From contig JAOPYE010000020.1 of the NCBI GenBank assembly GCA_025964775.1, positions 1-33,217 of the forward strand: a DNA stretch of 33,217 nt, read 5' to 3'. This document shows, one piece after another, positions 8,089 to 16,078 of the stretch (its first letter is position 1; each line of letters begins with the position of its first letter). The stretch comes from Marmoricola sp. GTDB taxonomy: Bacteria; Actinomycetota; Actinomycetes; Propionibacteriales; Nocardioidaceae. The position numbers and the translations under genes are program-made. The notes under the pieces are model-generated. The model was not told the DNA's origin. It made no database searches and saw only the letters and a list, made by a program, of their open reading frames with translations.

Positions 8089-10914
8089 TCAGGCCAGCCG
8101 TGCGTCCGCTCTGTCCGCTGAAAGCACGGCGTGCCGCCGCGCATCCAGCGGCGAGGGACGACGGTCGAGTCGACGGTTCAGGATCGCCGCTGCTTCGTCG
8201 GCGTGCCCGGACCGGACCAGACAGAGCAGCAGGGTCTCCTCGATGACCTCGCGCTGCGCGGCCGAGCCTCCGACTCCGACCAGGGTCGGCAGCGACTCGC
8301 GGAGCAGGCATGCACCTTGTTCCCACTGTCCTTCGATGACGGCTGTGAATGCGTCGCAGATCGGGACGAGTAGAGATCGGAGCTTCGGGTCGTCGGCGGC
8401 TGCGCAATGAGCCCTCAGTGCCGCCAGGCTGGTGAGGTCACCACTTGCACCCAGCGCCAGGGCCGCGTGCAGCGCGATGAACGGCGTCTGCGGCGTCAGC
8501 AGCATCGGCTGCTCGACGGCAGCGAGGACGGTCTCGATGGGAGGCGGCGCGGTCTCGTCGACGAACGCGTCAGGGATCTGGTCGGAGGCGCTGTCCCAGT
8601 CGGACACGGCGACCCGCCAGCGCCACAGCAGCGATGCCGCGTCCACGAGGCTGCGCACCCCGGTCACGGCCGGCGGGGCGAGTTGGGCGTAGTACCGCTG
8701 CCGTACCGCCTCGGTGTCGCCGAGGGCGAGGTCGTGGAGGGCGGCATGCCACGAGAAGTGCGCGCGGTGACTGGCTGACCGACCGCTCTCGGCAACCCAG
8801 TGGTCCAGCCAGACCCGCCCGACGTCGTGCTGCCCGGTCTCGTAGAGCACGTGGGTCTGCGCGTGGACGGCATGGCCGGAGGACGGCTCACAGGACAGCG
8901 CACTCTCTGCGAGCAGGCCCGCCTCGTCGAAGCGACCCTGATCCTGACGTACGAAGGCGAGGAGCGAGATGTACCACCAGTGATCGCCGTACGACGGCGC
9001 CAGGCCCTCGACCAGGTCCCACGCCTCACGCTGTACGTCGGTGACGCCCGAGAAGGCGATCGTCGGGACAGCAGCCGAAACCGCGAGCACGTCGCGGGGA
9101 TGGTTCGCGATGTGGGCCATCAAGGCCTTCGAACCGCCCGGGCCACGGCCGTTGATCCGGGCGTCGACCACGCTGACGAAGCTGGCCTCGCGGCTGTCGC
9201 CGCGGCGCCCGATCGCCTCACGCGCGGCCGCCAACGAATCCGCCGTGTCGCAGTGGGCGCCGGCTTCGTGGCCGAGCAGGGCGAGCGAGGCGTGAGCGAG
9301 CGCGAAGCTCGGATCGAGCTCGGTGGCTTCCCTGATCAGGTCCTCGCCACCGGACTGGAGGCGGAGGACGCGCTCCAGACCGGCATTGAAGGAGGCGGCC
9401 GCCTCGGCCGTTGTGGACAGCGGCAGGCCGAGGGGGTCGCGCGGCCGGGCCACCGGGTGGTGGCCACTGACCAGTCGTCCGTCCTCGAGCCGACGCGGCA
9501 ACGGCGCGAGCTCGTCGAGGACGGCGGTCGCGAGCCCGGCTGCCTGGATCCGGATCTCGGGGACGGCGGTCGATTCCCACAGCTCGCCGCGACGCAGCGC
9601 CCCGATCGTCCAGATCGGCGCCTCAGCGGTCCCGGTGCTGTCGACCAGACGGCCGTGCTGGGTACGGAGACCGAGACCGGCGGTCTCGACAGTGGCGAGA
9701 GCCCCCGATGTCCTGGGACGGAGGAGCGCGTCGAGGAACGGGTTGCCCAGCTTCCGCACGTCGGTCTGCGGACCGGTGCCGTTGACCACCCAGGCGAAGT
9801 CCTGGTGCGCACCGTCGCCGAGGCCGACCCGCAGTCCACCGCCGGTCAGCGGCTCGGCGGTCAGGACCTCGGCCGCGCGGACATCGAGGCGGCCGGATCC
9901 GCGGAGCTCACGCAGGACGACGGCACTCGTCGGCGCCATCCGGTGCCGGTAGCGGTTCCACCTGCTCGCGTCCTCGCTCAGGAACCGTTCGCGCTCGTCC
10001 TCGTCGAGGCGCCGCCAGAGGTTGGGGAGCCGGAACCGCAGACCGTCGATCGCCGGGCGCCAGTCACCGGTCGCCGCAGTGACGCCGGCGATGTGGCGCG
10101 CGACCTCGGACCTGATCCCCTCCAGTCCGCCGACCCAGTCGGTGACGTCCGGGATCGCGGCGAGCCTGGGTTCTGCCAGATGGGTCTCGGGGAACTTGCC
10201 GCCGCGCGAGATCGCCACCACGCGTCGGTCGGGGCGGCTGCGGGGACCGGACAGGCTGAGGATCACGTCCACCGAAGTCAGGCCGGTCCCGACCACCAGG
10301 ACGTCGGCCGGGCCGTTCCGGTCGCGGCGGATGACGTCGAGAGCGCCCGCTGCCCACGGGTCGCCGACGAAGAACGGCGAGCCGCGCAGGCTCTCGGGCG
10401 CCCAGTCCGCGCCGGATCCAGGGAGGCCCGTGGCGACGACCAGGGCGCCGGCGGCAATCTCGTGACCGTCGTCGGTCGTGACGCCCACACCGCCTGCGGT
10501 CCGGCGTACGCCGACGGCACTGGTACGGCGGTGCTGGAAGGAGCTCTGGCCGGCTGCATCGGCGATCGCGCCGGCGAGCAGGTCTTCGAGGTAGAGGGCG
10601 AACTGCCGCCGGGGGACGAAGGCAGCAGGGTCGCCGGCATCGCCAGCGACGTTCCGCTCGCGCCAGGAGACGAAGTGGCCCGGGTCCTCGGGGATGGCGC
10701 TCATGCCGAGGGCCGGGACGTTGAGCAGGTGCTCGTCGTCCGGCGTGCCGAAGGCCACCCCGCGCGCACATCGGTCCGCCGGTTCGACCACGGTGATCTC
10801 GAGACTCGTCTCGCGACGCCGTGCAAGCCGCAGCAGGTGGATGGCGGTGAGCGTTCCGGCTGCGCCGCCGCCGACGATCACGACCGACGGACGAGCGCCT
10901 GGGGGCCAGGCCAT
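8089..10914 (-). CDS. FAD/NAD(P)-binding protein fused to TTC38-like TPR domain
   Basis: A 941-residue two-part protein. Residues ~8-490 are a YdhS-like FAD/NAD(P)-binding module (NAD_binding_9 type): VVIVGGGAAGTLTAIHLL, GVAFGTPDDEHLLNVPALGMSAIPEDPGHFVSW, LVVATGLPG, VLVVGTGLTSVDVILSL and WTIGALRRGELWESTAVPEIR. Residues ~500-935 resemble tetratricopeptide protein 38 (TTC38): FNAGLERVLRLQ, DPSFALAHASLALL, HAVHAQTHVLYETGQHDVGRVWLDHW, AHFSWHAALHDLALGD. The ATG at 10914 is preferred because GGTAGGAG precedes it by 4 bases and homology starts there; an upstream ATG at 10965 lacks a ribosome site. Substrate unknown: a flavin oxidoreductase scaffolded by a helical repeat is the most I can infer. It diverges from the DUF6069 gene. 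Confidence 0.85.
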   Translation of the reverse strand: MAWPPGARPSVVIVGGGAAGTLTAIHLLRLARRRETSLEITVVEPADRCARGVAFGTPDDEHLLNVPALGMSAIPEDPGHFVSWRERNVAGDAGDPAAFVPRRQFALYLEDLLAGAIADAAGQSSFQHRRTSAVGVRRTAGGVGVTTDDGHEIAAGALVVATGLPGSGADWAPESLRGSPFFVGDPWAAGALDVIRRDRNGPADVLVVGTGLTSVDVILSLSGPRSRPDRRVVAISRGGKFPETHLAEPRLAAIPDVTDWVGGLEGIRSEVARHIAGVTAATGDWRPAIDGLRFRLPNLWRRLDEDERERFLSEDASRWNRYRHRMAPTSAVVLRELRGSGRLDVRAAEVLTAEPLTGGGLRVGLGDGAHQDFAWVVNGTGPQTDVRKLGNPFLDALLRPRTSGALATVETAGLGLRTQHGRLVDSTGTAEAPIWTIGALRRGELWESTAVPEIRIQAAGLATAVLDELAPLPRRLEDGRLVSGHHPVARPRDPLGLPLSTTAEAAASFNAGLERVLRLQSGGEDLIREATELDPSFALAHASLALLGHEAGAHCDTADSLAAAREAIGRRGDSREASFVSVVDARINGRGPGGSKALMAHIANHPRDVLAVSAAVPTIAFSGVTDVQREAWDLVEGLAPSYGDHWWYISLLAFVRQDQGRFDEAGLLAESALSCEPSSGHAVHAQTHVLYETGQHDVGRVWLDHWVAESGRSASHRAHFSWHAALHDLALGDTEAVRQRYYAQLAPPAVTGVRSLVDAASLLWRWRVAVSDWDSASDQIPDAFVDETAPPPIETVLAAVEQPMLLTPQTPFIALHAALALGASGDLTSLAALRAHCAAADDPKLRSLLVPICDAFTAVIEGQWEQGACLLRESLPTLVGVGGSAAQREVIEETLLLCLVRSGHADEAAAILNRRLDRRPSPLDARRHAVLSADRADARLA

Positions 10915-10968
10915 GGGACTCCTACCTCTCAGTGATCGAAGGAACGGGCCGATCCTCATTACCATGTA

Positions 10969-10981
10969 AGTCTATTAGAGT
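10969..10981. promoter_or_regulatory. AT-rich near-palindrome between divergent genes
   Basis: AGTCTA-T-TAGAGT has 6-base arms with one mismatched pair, in a distinctly AT-rich patch (about 10960-11000) inside a GC-rich genome. It lies 55 bases upstream of the fusion-protein start and 120 before the DUF6069 start, where an operator or a -10 element would be expected. The binding protein is unknown. Confidence 0.3.
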
Positions 10982-11100
10982 TATCGTCTTTAACCAAACA
11001 CCTGGGCGGTATTCGCCGGCGATGTGTCGTATTTCGAGGTGCGCGTTCGACGTCAGGGCAGAGGCAGTACTCAGCTGCCGTCCCGACAGGAGCGACCCCG

Positions 11101-11520
11101 ATGACATCAACCACCGTCACCCCGTCCGCCGTGACGACGCCGACCGCTCGCCGCGTGTGGCCGGCCGCTGTCGCATTCGGCCTCGTGGCCGCTGGAGCCA
11201 CGACGACCGTCGCTGCGGTGGGGCATGCTGCCGGGATCTCGCTCGACGTCCAGGGCGCTCCTATCCCGCTGCTCGGGTTCTCCCAGGTCACCTTCGGATT
11301 CGTGCTGGTCGGTCTCGCCATCGCAGCCGGACTTCGTCGGTGGGCGCAGGATGCGCACCGTGCGTGGCTGGTCACGACCCTCGTCCTGACCACGCTGTCG
11401 TTCGCTCCCGATCTGACGGCTGACGCGGCATGGAGCACGCGCATCCTGCTGATGACCACGCACGTGACGGCCGCCGCGATCGTCATCCCCGCTGTCGGGT
11501 CGCGTCTCGCTCGCAGCTGA
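11101..11520 (+). CDS. DUF6069 family small membrane protein
   Basis: A 139-residue protein with four predicted membrane helices at roughly 20-42, 55-80, 87-105 and 115-135. The segments IPLLGFSQVTFGFVLVGLAIAAGLRRWA, LVTTLVLTTLSFAPDL and THVTAAAIVIPAVGSRLA match what I know of DUF6069, a common actinobacterial family without assigned function. CAGGAG lies 8 bases before the ATG. It is monocistronic, divergent from the FAD/TPR fusion gene, with a 186-base shared upstream region. Confidence 0.8.
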   Translation: MTSTTVTPSAVTTPTARRVWPAAVAFGLVAAGATTTVAAVGHAAGISLDVQGAPIPLLGFSQVTFGFVLVGLAIAAGLRRWAQDAHRAWLVTTLVLTTLSFAPDLTADAAWSTRILLMTTHVTAAAIVIPAVGSRLARS

Positions 11521-11783
11521 ACCGGGATCGAAATCCACATATTCGATGTCCGTTTTCGATTATTTTCCGACCTGATGGGGCATCTGCTGCCCTCCCGTGA
11601 GGGAAGTTGTCAAGGAAGACCTGCCCGAAACTGTGGAAAACTCCTCTCAACGGCAAGCACTAGTAGGCCGAATCAGTGACAAATAGGGCCAGGTTCCCTC
11701 TCAAGTTCCTCGGTGTACAACGCCGCGACTCGTGATGTTCCCTCGGGTTTCCAGCATGTCCCCGGCAGGCACTCGGAGTTCGG
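11521..11783. other. Intergenic region, AT-richer than surroundings
   Basis: No coding frame is supported here. The first ~50 bases are AT-rich (TTCGAT occurs twice), followed by a small hairpin CCCTC-CCGT-GAGGG at 11590-11603 without a U-tract, which might end the DUF6069 transcript. The remainder must hold the promoter for the HTH gene but I cannot pick a convincing -35/-10 pair. A single DnaA-box-like nonamer lies at 11632-11640 on the minus strand. Confidence 0.35.
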
Positions 11784-12185
11784 ATGGCCCAGACCAACAA
11801 TCAGCAGCGAGCAGCGCACGCCGTTGCCGCGCGGATGGCCCATCTCGAGTGGAACAACACCCAACTCGTCGCTGCGACCAGGGCTGACCCGGGAACGATC
11901 GGCGACTTCCTCAACGGCAAGCGCTGGCCGAAGATCGGCACCCAGGGCAAGATCGAGCGGGCTCTCGACTGGCCCGCCGGGACGCTGCGCTCGATCGCGG
12001 CTGGAGGCCCGGCACCCGAGGCAGCAGATCCTGTCGGTGGTCGCCGCCAGGATCGGGACCTGAATGACGACGCACTTCGGTTCCGGCGACCTGACGGCCT
12101 GAGCGACCAGCAGTGGGAGCGCGTCAAGGACGGCACTCGGGAGTACATCGAATGGCAGATCGATCGGGCGGCGCGCGAGGCCTGA
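11784..12185 (+). CDS. Helix-turn-helix (XRE-like) DNA-binding protein
   Basis: A 133-residue protein whose first ~65 residues look like a cro/C1-type helix-turn-helix (AAHAVAARMAHLEWNNTQLVAATRADPGTIGDFLNGKRWPKIGTQGKIERALDWPAGTL). The C-terminal ~50 residues are charged and helical (LSDQQWERVKDGTREYIEWQIDRAARE). CGGAG sits 5 bases before the ATG. The next gene, an ImmA/IrrE-like protein, overlaps its 3' end by 34 bases, the standard arrangement of a phage or mobile-element repressor with its anti-repressor protease. No integrase or structural phage gene is nearby, so a solitary remnant or a domesticated stress regulator is likely. Confidence 0.75.
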   Translation: MAQTNNQQRAAHAVAARMAHLEWNNTQLVAATRADPGTIGDFLNGKRWPKIGTQGKIERALDWPAGTLRSIAAGGPAPEAADPVGGRRQDRDLNDDALRFRRPDGLSDQQWERVKDGTREYIEWQIDRAAREA

Positions 12186-12616
12186 CGTACGACCCGGGCG
12201 CCGACGCTGCCCTGCGGTATCCCGAGTGGATCGTCACGACCGCCCACCTCGGCGGTGTCATCCCGGAGGTGATGTGCCGCGCACGGCGGGTGATCCTGAT
12301 CGAGGTCGACCAGAGCCCTGCTGCGCAGCGGAGCTCGCTCGCCCACGCCGTCGCGCATCTCGACCTGGGCCATGCCCGTACGACGGCCGGGTTCTTCGAG
12401 AACCGCGAGGAGGCTGAGGCTGATCGGCTCGCCGCGGAACGACTGATCCCCCTGGACGCCTTCGCCGCTGCCCTGGTCGGCGCGCGCGTTCCGTCCGCGA
12501 TCGCCAGCGAGCTCGGGGTCGATCTGCCGATGCTGCGCGTTCGCGAAGCCAACCTGACCCGCGCTGAGCGTCGACGCCTCGGTCGAGGTGTCCGCGCGGG
12601 CGCGCCCTCGACCTAG
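12152..12616 (+). CDS. ImmA/IrrE-like protein with altered metallopeptidase motif
   Basis: A 154-residue protein of ImmA/IrrE type. Active members are zinc proteases that cleave or release a partner HTH repressor. The family core is visible as RSSLAHAVAHLDLGH (residues 60-74), then REEAEADRLAAERLIP (85-100). The expected HExxH motif reads H65-A-V-A-H69, so the catalytic glutamate is replaced by alanine (GCC codon), while the metal-ligand histidines and a candidate third ligand E89 remain. ATG 12152 is chosen because GGGAG lies 8 bases upstream; an ATG at 12113 lacks one. It may be a non-proteolytic binder of the upstream HTH protein. Its stop overlaps the convergent pdxY stop. Confidence 0.72.
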   Translation: MADRSGGARGLTYDPGADAALRYPEWIVTTAHLGGVIPEVMCRARRVILIEVDQSPAAQRSSLAHAVAHLDLGHARTTAGFFENREEAEADRLAAERLIPLDAFAAALVGARVPSAIASELGVDLPMLRVREANLTRAERRRLGRGVRAGAPST

Positions 12617-13479
12617 GATCCGAGCCGCTCGACCTCGAACTGCAGGCGCGGGTTCGCGTAGGCCTCCTGGCTCTGCACCAGCCGCAGCTCGCGGGACTTT
12701 GCCTCCAGGGTGGCGTCGAGGAGGTCGAACACGCTGGACGCCGTGCGGCGCAGTGCGTCAGCAGCATCGCCCGAGGTCGCAAGGTGGGCGGAGAAGAGCG
12801 CTGCGGTGACGTCGCCCGAGCCGTTGGCCTTGAGTGGCAGTCGGGGAGTGGTGACCTGCCAGGCACCGCCGTCAGTGACGGCCAGCATCGAGATCGCGTC
12901 GGCGGCCTGGCCCTCTGCGTCGACGCTGGTGACCAGGACGGTCCGCGGGCCGAGCGCGCGAGCTGCTTCGACGGCCTCGAGGACACCAGCAAGCGATGGC
13001 TTCGTGCCGGTGTCGAGCTGCCCGGTCAGGTAGCCGAGCTCGAACTGGTTGGGGGTGATCAGGTCCGCTGCGGGCACGACCTGCTCGCGGAGCAGGACCG
13101 GGATCGCGGCGTCGACGAAGCAGCCGCTGCGCGCGTTCCCCATCACCGGGTCGCAGGCATAACTGGCACGCGGGTTGGCGGCCTTCACCCTTCTCACGGC
13201 GTCGAGGATGACGGTCGCGATCTGCGGGCTGCCCTGGTAGCCCGAGAGCACGAGGTCGACGCCGGCCAGCGCGCCGCGCTCCTCGATCCCGAGGATGACG
13301 TCGCCGACGTCGGTTCCGGCAAGGACCGGACCGCGCCACGCGCCGTACCCGGTGTGGTTGGAGAACAGCACCGTGTTGACGGCCATCACCTCGTGGCCGA
13401 GCCGCTGCAGCGGGAAGACCGCCGCGCTGTTGCCGACATGTCCGTAGGCGACGGCCGACTGGATGGAGAGGATCTGCAC
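12613..13479 (-). CDS. pdxY: Pyridoxal kinase
   Basis: A 288-residue PfkB/ribokinase-like kinase that phosphorylates pyridoxal to pyridoxal 5'-phosphate in the vitamin B6 salvage pathway. The N-terminus QILSIQSAVAYGHVGNSAAVFPLQRLG is the PdxY signature, followed by VLSGYQGS, YACDPVMGNA, ADLITPNQFELGYLTG and the C-terminal GSGDVTAALFSAHL with the catalytic aspartate. GTG 13479 gives the standard family N-terminus; an in-frame TTG at 13509 adds ten residues of no obvious homology. It is single-gene, divergent from the GMC oxidoreductase, and meets the ImmA-like gene tail-to-tail with overlapping stops in a CTAG. Confidence 0.92.
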   Translation of the reverse strand: MQILSIQSAVAYGHVGNSAAVFPLQRLGHEVMAVNTVLFSNHTGYGAWRGPVLAGTDVGDVILGIEERGALAGVDLVLSGYQGSPQIATVILDAVRRVKAANPRASYACDPVMGNARSGCFVDAAIPVLLREQVVPAADLITPNQFELGYLTGQLDTGTKPSLAGVLEAVEAARALGPRTVLVTSVDAEGQAADAISMLAVTDGGAWQVTTPRLPLKANGSGDVTAALFSAHLATSGDAADALRRTASSVFDLLDATLEAKSRELRLVQSQEAYANPRLQFEVERLGS

Positions 13480-13554
13480 GACTCGATCGTGCCACCGATC
13501 CGGGACCAAGGGCCCGATGCGCTTTCCTCGGCCCAGTCTGCTGTACGACGAAAC

Positions 13555-13568
13555 TAGAACTTGTTACA
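13555..13568. promoter_or_regulatory. KstR-like palindromic operator
   Basis: The 14-base site TAGAACTTGTTACA fits the published KstR consensus TNNAACNNGTTNNA at every fixed position. It lies 49 bases before the GMC oxidoreductase start and 75 upstream of pdxY. KstR is a TetR-family repressor of sterol and lipid catabolism in actinobacteria. Whether KstR itself or another TetR protein binds here is inference. Confidence 0.55.
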
Positions 13569-13617
13569 TTTACGCGGCCGGGTGATCCGGCTCACCACAC
13601 GGACGAATGAGGGAACC

Positions 13618-15240
13618 ATGGCCAAGAAGCGCTCGACCGAAGCTGACTACGTGATCGTCGGGTCCGGCAGTTCCGGCAGTGCTCTGGCAGGTCGACTCGC
13701 AGAGGCCGGGCACAGCGTGATCCTGCTCGAGGCCGGCAAGAGCGACGAGAAGTTCCTGGTCAAGAAGCCCGGCATGATCGGCCCGATGCACGCGGTTCCG
13801 CAGATCAAGAAGACCGTCGACTGGGGCTTCTACTCCACCCCGCAGAAGCACATCCTCGACCGCAAGATGCCGGTCCCGCGCGGCAAGGTCGTCGGCGGAT
13901 CGAGCTCGATCAACGGCATGGTCTACGTGCGGGGCAACCGCGCCAACTTCGACGCCTGGGCCGCCGAGGGCAACGAGGGCTGGGACGCCGACTCGGTCAA
14001 CACTGCCTACAAGCGCATGGAGGACTTCGAGGGCGGCGAGGACACGTACCGCGGCGCCGGCGGTCCGATCAGGATCACCCGTAACAAGTTCCCGCAGGAG
14101 GGCTCGCTGCAGTTCATCCAGGCGACCTCCGACGCCCTGGGCGTGCCGATCAACGAGGACTACAACGGCGCCTCCCAGACCGGTATCTCACGGATGCAGC
14201 AGAACGCAGCCGACGGCCTGCGCTACAGCGCCTCCCGTGGCTACGTGCACAACCTGGCACCGGACAAGCTCGAGCTCCAGAGCGAAGTCATGGTCACCAA
14301 GGTCAACATCGAGAACGGTCGGGCGACCGGTGTCGACGTGACCGACAAGAACGGCTCGAAGCGCACCATCCGGGCCGGCAAGGAGGTCATCCTCTCCGCC
14401 GGCTTCGTCGGTTCGGCGCAGCTGCTGATGCTCTCGGGTGTCGGCCACGCCCAGCACTTGCGCGACCACGGGATCACCGTGATCTCGGACCTGCCGGTCG
14501 GTGACAACCTCCACGACCACATGTTCCACGCGCTCACCTTCCACACCACGTCGACGAAGATGAAGGGCAGTGCCGGCTTCTTCGCCCGGGGCATCGCCAA
14601 GGAGGTCCTGCGGCCGGGTACGACGTTCCTCGCCAACTCGGTGTTCGAGGCGGTCGGCTTCCTCAAGACCTCGCAGGCGCAGAACAACGTCCCGGATCTG
14701 CAGCTGCACATGCTTCCGTGGTCCTACGTCTCACCCAACCAGGACGAGCCGATCATGCACGACGTCGATCCGCGTACCTCGATGACGATCCTTGCGACCC
14801 TGATCTACCCGAAGAGCCGCGGCACCCTGCGACTGGCCTCGGCGGACCCGAACGCGACCGCGCTGATCGACTTCAACTACCTGGCCGACAACGCCGACCT
14901 CGAGCTGCTCGGCGAGGGCTCGGAGATGGTCCGGGAGATCATGGCCAGCAAGGCGTTCGGGGGCGCGGTCAAGGAAGAGATCCACCCGGGCATCGGCCTG
15001 CAGGGCAGCGAACTGAGGACGGCGATCCTCAACCGCGCCACCTCGGTCTACCACGGTGTCGGCACCTGCCGGATGGGCGTCGACGAGCTGTCGGTCGTCA
15101 CTCCGGACCTCAAGGTCCGCGGTGTCGAGGGCCTGCGGGTCGCCGATGCCTCGATCATGCCGTCGATCACCGGCGGCAACACCAACGCCCCCGCGATCAT
15201 GATCGGCGAGAAGGCGGCTGCGCTCATCCTAGGTCGGTGA
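13618..15240 (+). CDS. GMC family FAD oxidoreductase (choline dehydrogenase-like)
   Basis: A 540-residue glucose-methanol-choline oxidoreductase that uses FAD to oxidise an alcohol. N-terminal ADYVIVGSGSSGSALAGRLAEAGHSVILLEAG binds FAD; GKVVGGSSSINGMVYVRGNRANFDAWA is GMC signature 1, and GKEVILSAGFVGSAQLLMLSGVG is signature 2. The C-terminal YHGVGTCRMG and DASIMPSITGGNTNAPAIMIGEKAA contain the active-site His and His/Asn pair position. ATG 13618 has GAGGG 4 bases upstream; the frame is open to 13561 but that would overlap the putative operator. No export signal. Choline is not certain, since no betaine-aldehyde dehydrogenase is adjacent; the KstR-like site suggests a lipid or sterol alcohol. 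Confidence 0.9.
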   Translation: MAKKRSTEADYVIVGSGSSGSALAGRLAEAGHSVILLEAGKSDEKFLVKKPGMIGPMHAVPQIKKTVDWGFYSTPQKHILDRKMPVPRGKVVGGSSSINGMVYVRGNRANFDAWAAEGNEGWDADSVNTAYKRMEDFEGGEDTYRGAGGPIRITRNKFPQEGSLQFIQATSDALGVPINEDYNGASQTGISRMQQNAADGLRYSASRGYVHNLAPDKLELQSEVMVTKVNIENGRATGVDVTDKNGSKRTIRAGKEVILSAGFVGSAQLLMLSGVGHAQHLRDHGITVISDLPVGDNLHDHMFHALTFHTTSTKMKGSAGFFARGIAKEVLRPGTTFLANSVFEAVGFLKTSQAQNNVPDLQLHMLPWSYVSPNQDEPIMHDVDPRTSMTILATLIYPKSRGTLRLASADPNATALIDFNYLADNADLELLGEGSEMVREIMASKAFGGAVKEEIHPGIGLQGSELRTAILNRATSVYHGVGTCRMGVDELSVVTPDLKVRGVEGLRVADASIMPSITGGNTNAPAIMIGEKAAALILGR

Positions 15241-15246
15241 TCTCAA

Positions 15247-16041
15247 CTAGTGGACCAACAGACTCCGCTTGGAGAGCCCCATCCAGTAGCCGTCGATGAC
15301 CTGGTCGCCGGGGGCCTCGGGGTCCATCGCCGCGCCCAGGGTGACGAACAGCGGCGTGTAGTGCTCGACGGTCGGGTGCGCGTACGGCATCCCCGGCGCC
15401 ATCGTCCGGTACGCCGCCAGCTCGGCGACGTCGCCGCGGGCCAGGGCATCGGCAGCCCACAGGTCGAAGTCGACCGACCATCCGGGCGCTTCGGCCTCGA
15501 TGGTGAAGTCCCGCAGGAACGGGAGGCCGTGGGTCAGGAAGCCTGAACCGATCACGAGGACGCCCTCGTCGCGAAGCTCGCGCAGCCTGCTGCCCAGGCT
15601 CAGCAGCTTGTAGGGGTCGTCGGTCGGCAATGACATCTGGATCACCGGGATGTCGGCCTCCGGGTACATGATCGTCAACGGCACCCAGGCGCCGTGGTCG
15701 AGGCCGCGACTGGCGTGCTGGTGCACCGGCTCGGTGTCGGGCATCATCGCGGCGATCCGCTGTGCCAGAGCGCTGGCGTCCGGGGTGTCGTACCGCATCC
15801 GGTAGTAGCGGGGGTCGAAGCCGCCGAAGTCGTAGACCAGCTCGGTGCCCGGACCGCTCGCGCTCAGCGAGAGCGGCGCAGACTCCCAGTGCGCGCTGAC
15901 GATCACGATCGCCTTCGGACGGGCGAACGTCCCGGCGAGCTCGCTCAGCTGGCCTGACCACACCGGGTCGTCCAGCAGCGGCGGTGCCCCGTGGCCGATG
16001 TAGAGGGCGGGCATGCGGCTGTCGTCTGGCATGGTGGTCAT
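15247..16041 (-). CDS. DODA-type (class III extradiol) dioxygenase, YgiD-like
   Basis: A 264-residue member of the 4,5-DOPA-extradiol-dioxygenase/LigB family, metal-dependent enzymes that cleave catechol rings. Expected metal or catalytic histidines are seen in ALYIGHGAP, IVIVSAHWES, ASRGLDHGAWVPL and GFLTHGLP, and the C-terminal PTVEHYTPLFVTLGAA block is conserved. Length matches the family. Two ATGs (16041 and 16032) are possible; neither has a Shine-Dalgarno, so the start may be leaderless. It converges with the GMC gene, 6 bases between stops. The natural substrate in bacteria is usually unknown; a catecholic aromatic is a fair inference. Confidence 0.88.
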   Translation of the reverse strand: MTTMPDDSRMPALYIGHGAPPLLDDPVWSGQLSELAGTFARPKAIVIVSAHWESAPLSLSASGPGTELVYDFGGFDPRYYRMRYDTPDASALAQRIAAMMPDTEPVHQHASRGLDHGAWVPLTIMYPEADIPVIQMSLPTDDPYKLLSLGSRLRELRDEGVLVIGSGFLTHGLPFLRDFTIEAEAPGWSVDFDLWAADALARGDVAELAAYRTMAPGMPYAHPTVEHYTPLFVTLGAAMDPEAPGDQVIDGYWMGLSKRSLLVH

Positions 16042-16046
16042 GATAG

Positions 16047-16060
16047 TTCAACATTCAACA
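16047..16060. repeat. Tandem heptamer upstream of the dioxygenase gene
   Basis: TTCAACA is repeated twice with no spacer, five bases upstream of the dioxygenase start and inside the 37-base gap after ung. The AT-rich tandem repeat stands out and could be an operator for a regulator encoded elsewhere, or part of a core promoter. Confidence 0.35.
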
Positions 16061-16078
16061 ACATGCCAGCATTCCCGG

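Noticed and set aside
8800..10935. A 711-codon open frame on the plus strand opposite the flavoprotein/TPR gene
   Set aside because: The translation is low-complexity Arg/Gly/Asp/Val-rich without any domain, and it lies fully antisense to a gene with clear motifs. Such long shadows are normal at this GC content.
11632..11640. DnaA-box-like nonamer, possible replication origin
   Set aside because: A single box with one mismatch, with no cluster, no dnaA/dnaN neighbours and no long AT-rich unwinding region.
11784..12616. Prophage
   Set aside because: Only the repressor-like pair is phage-like; no integrase, structural genes or att repeats are seen, and the flanks are housekeeping genes.
13618..15240. 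Firm assignment as BetA choline dehydrogenase
   Set aside because: GMC motifs are clear, but no betaine-aldehyde dehydrogenase, transporter or BetI gene is adjacent, and the promoter carries a KstR-like site.
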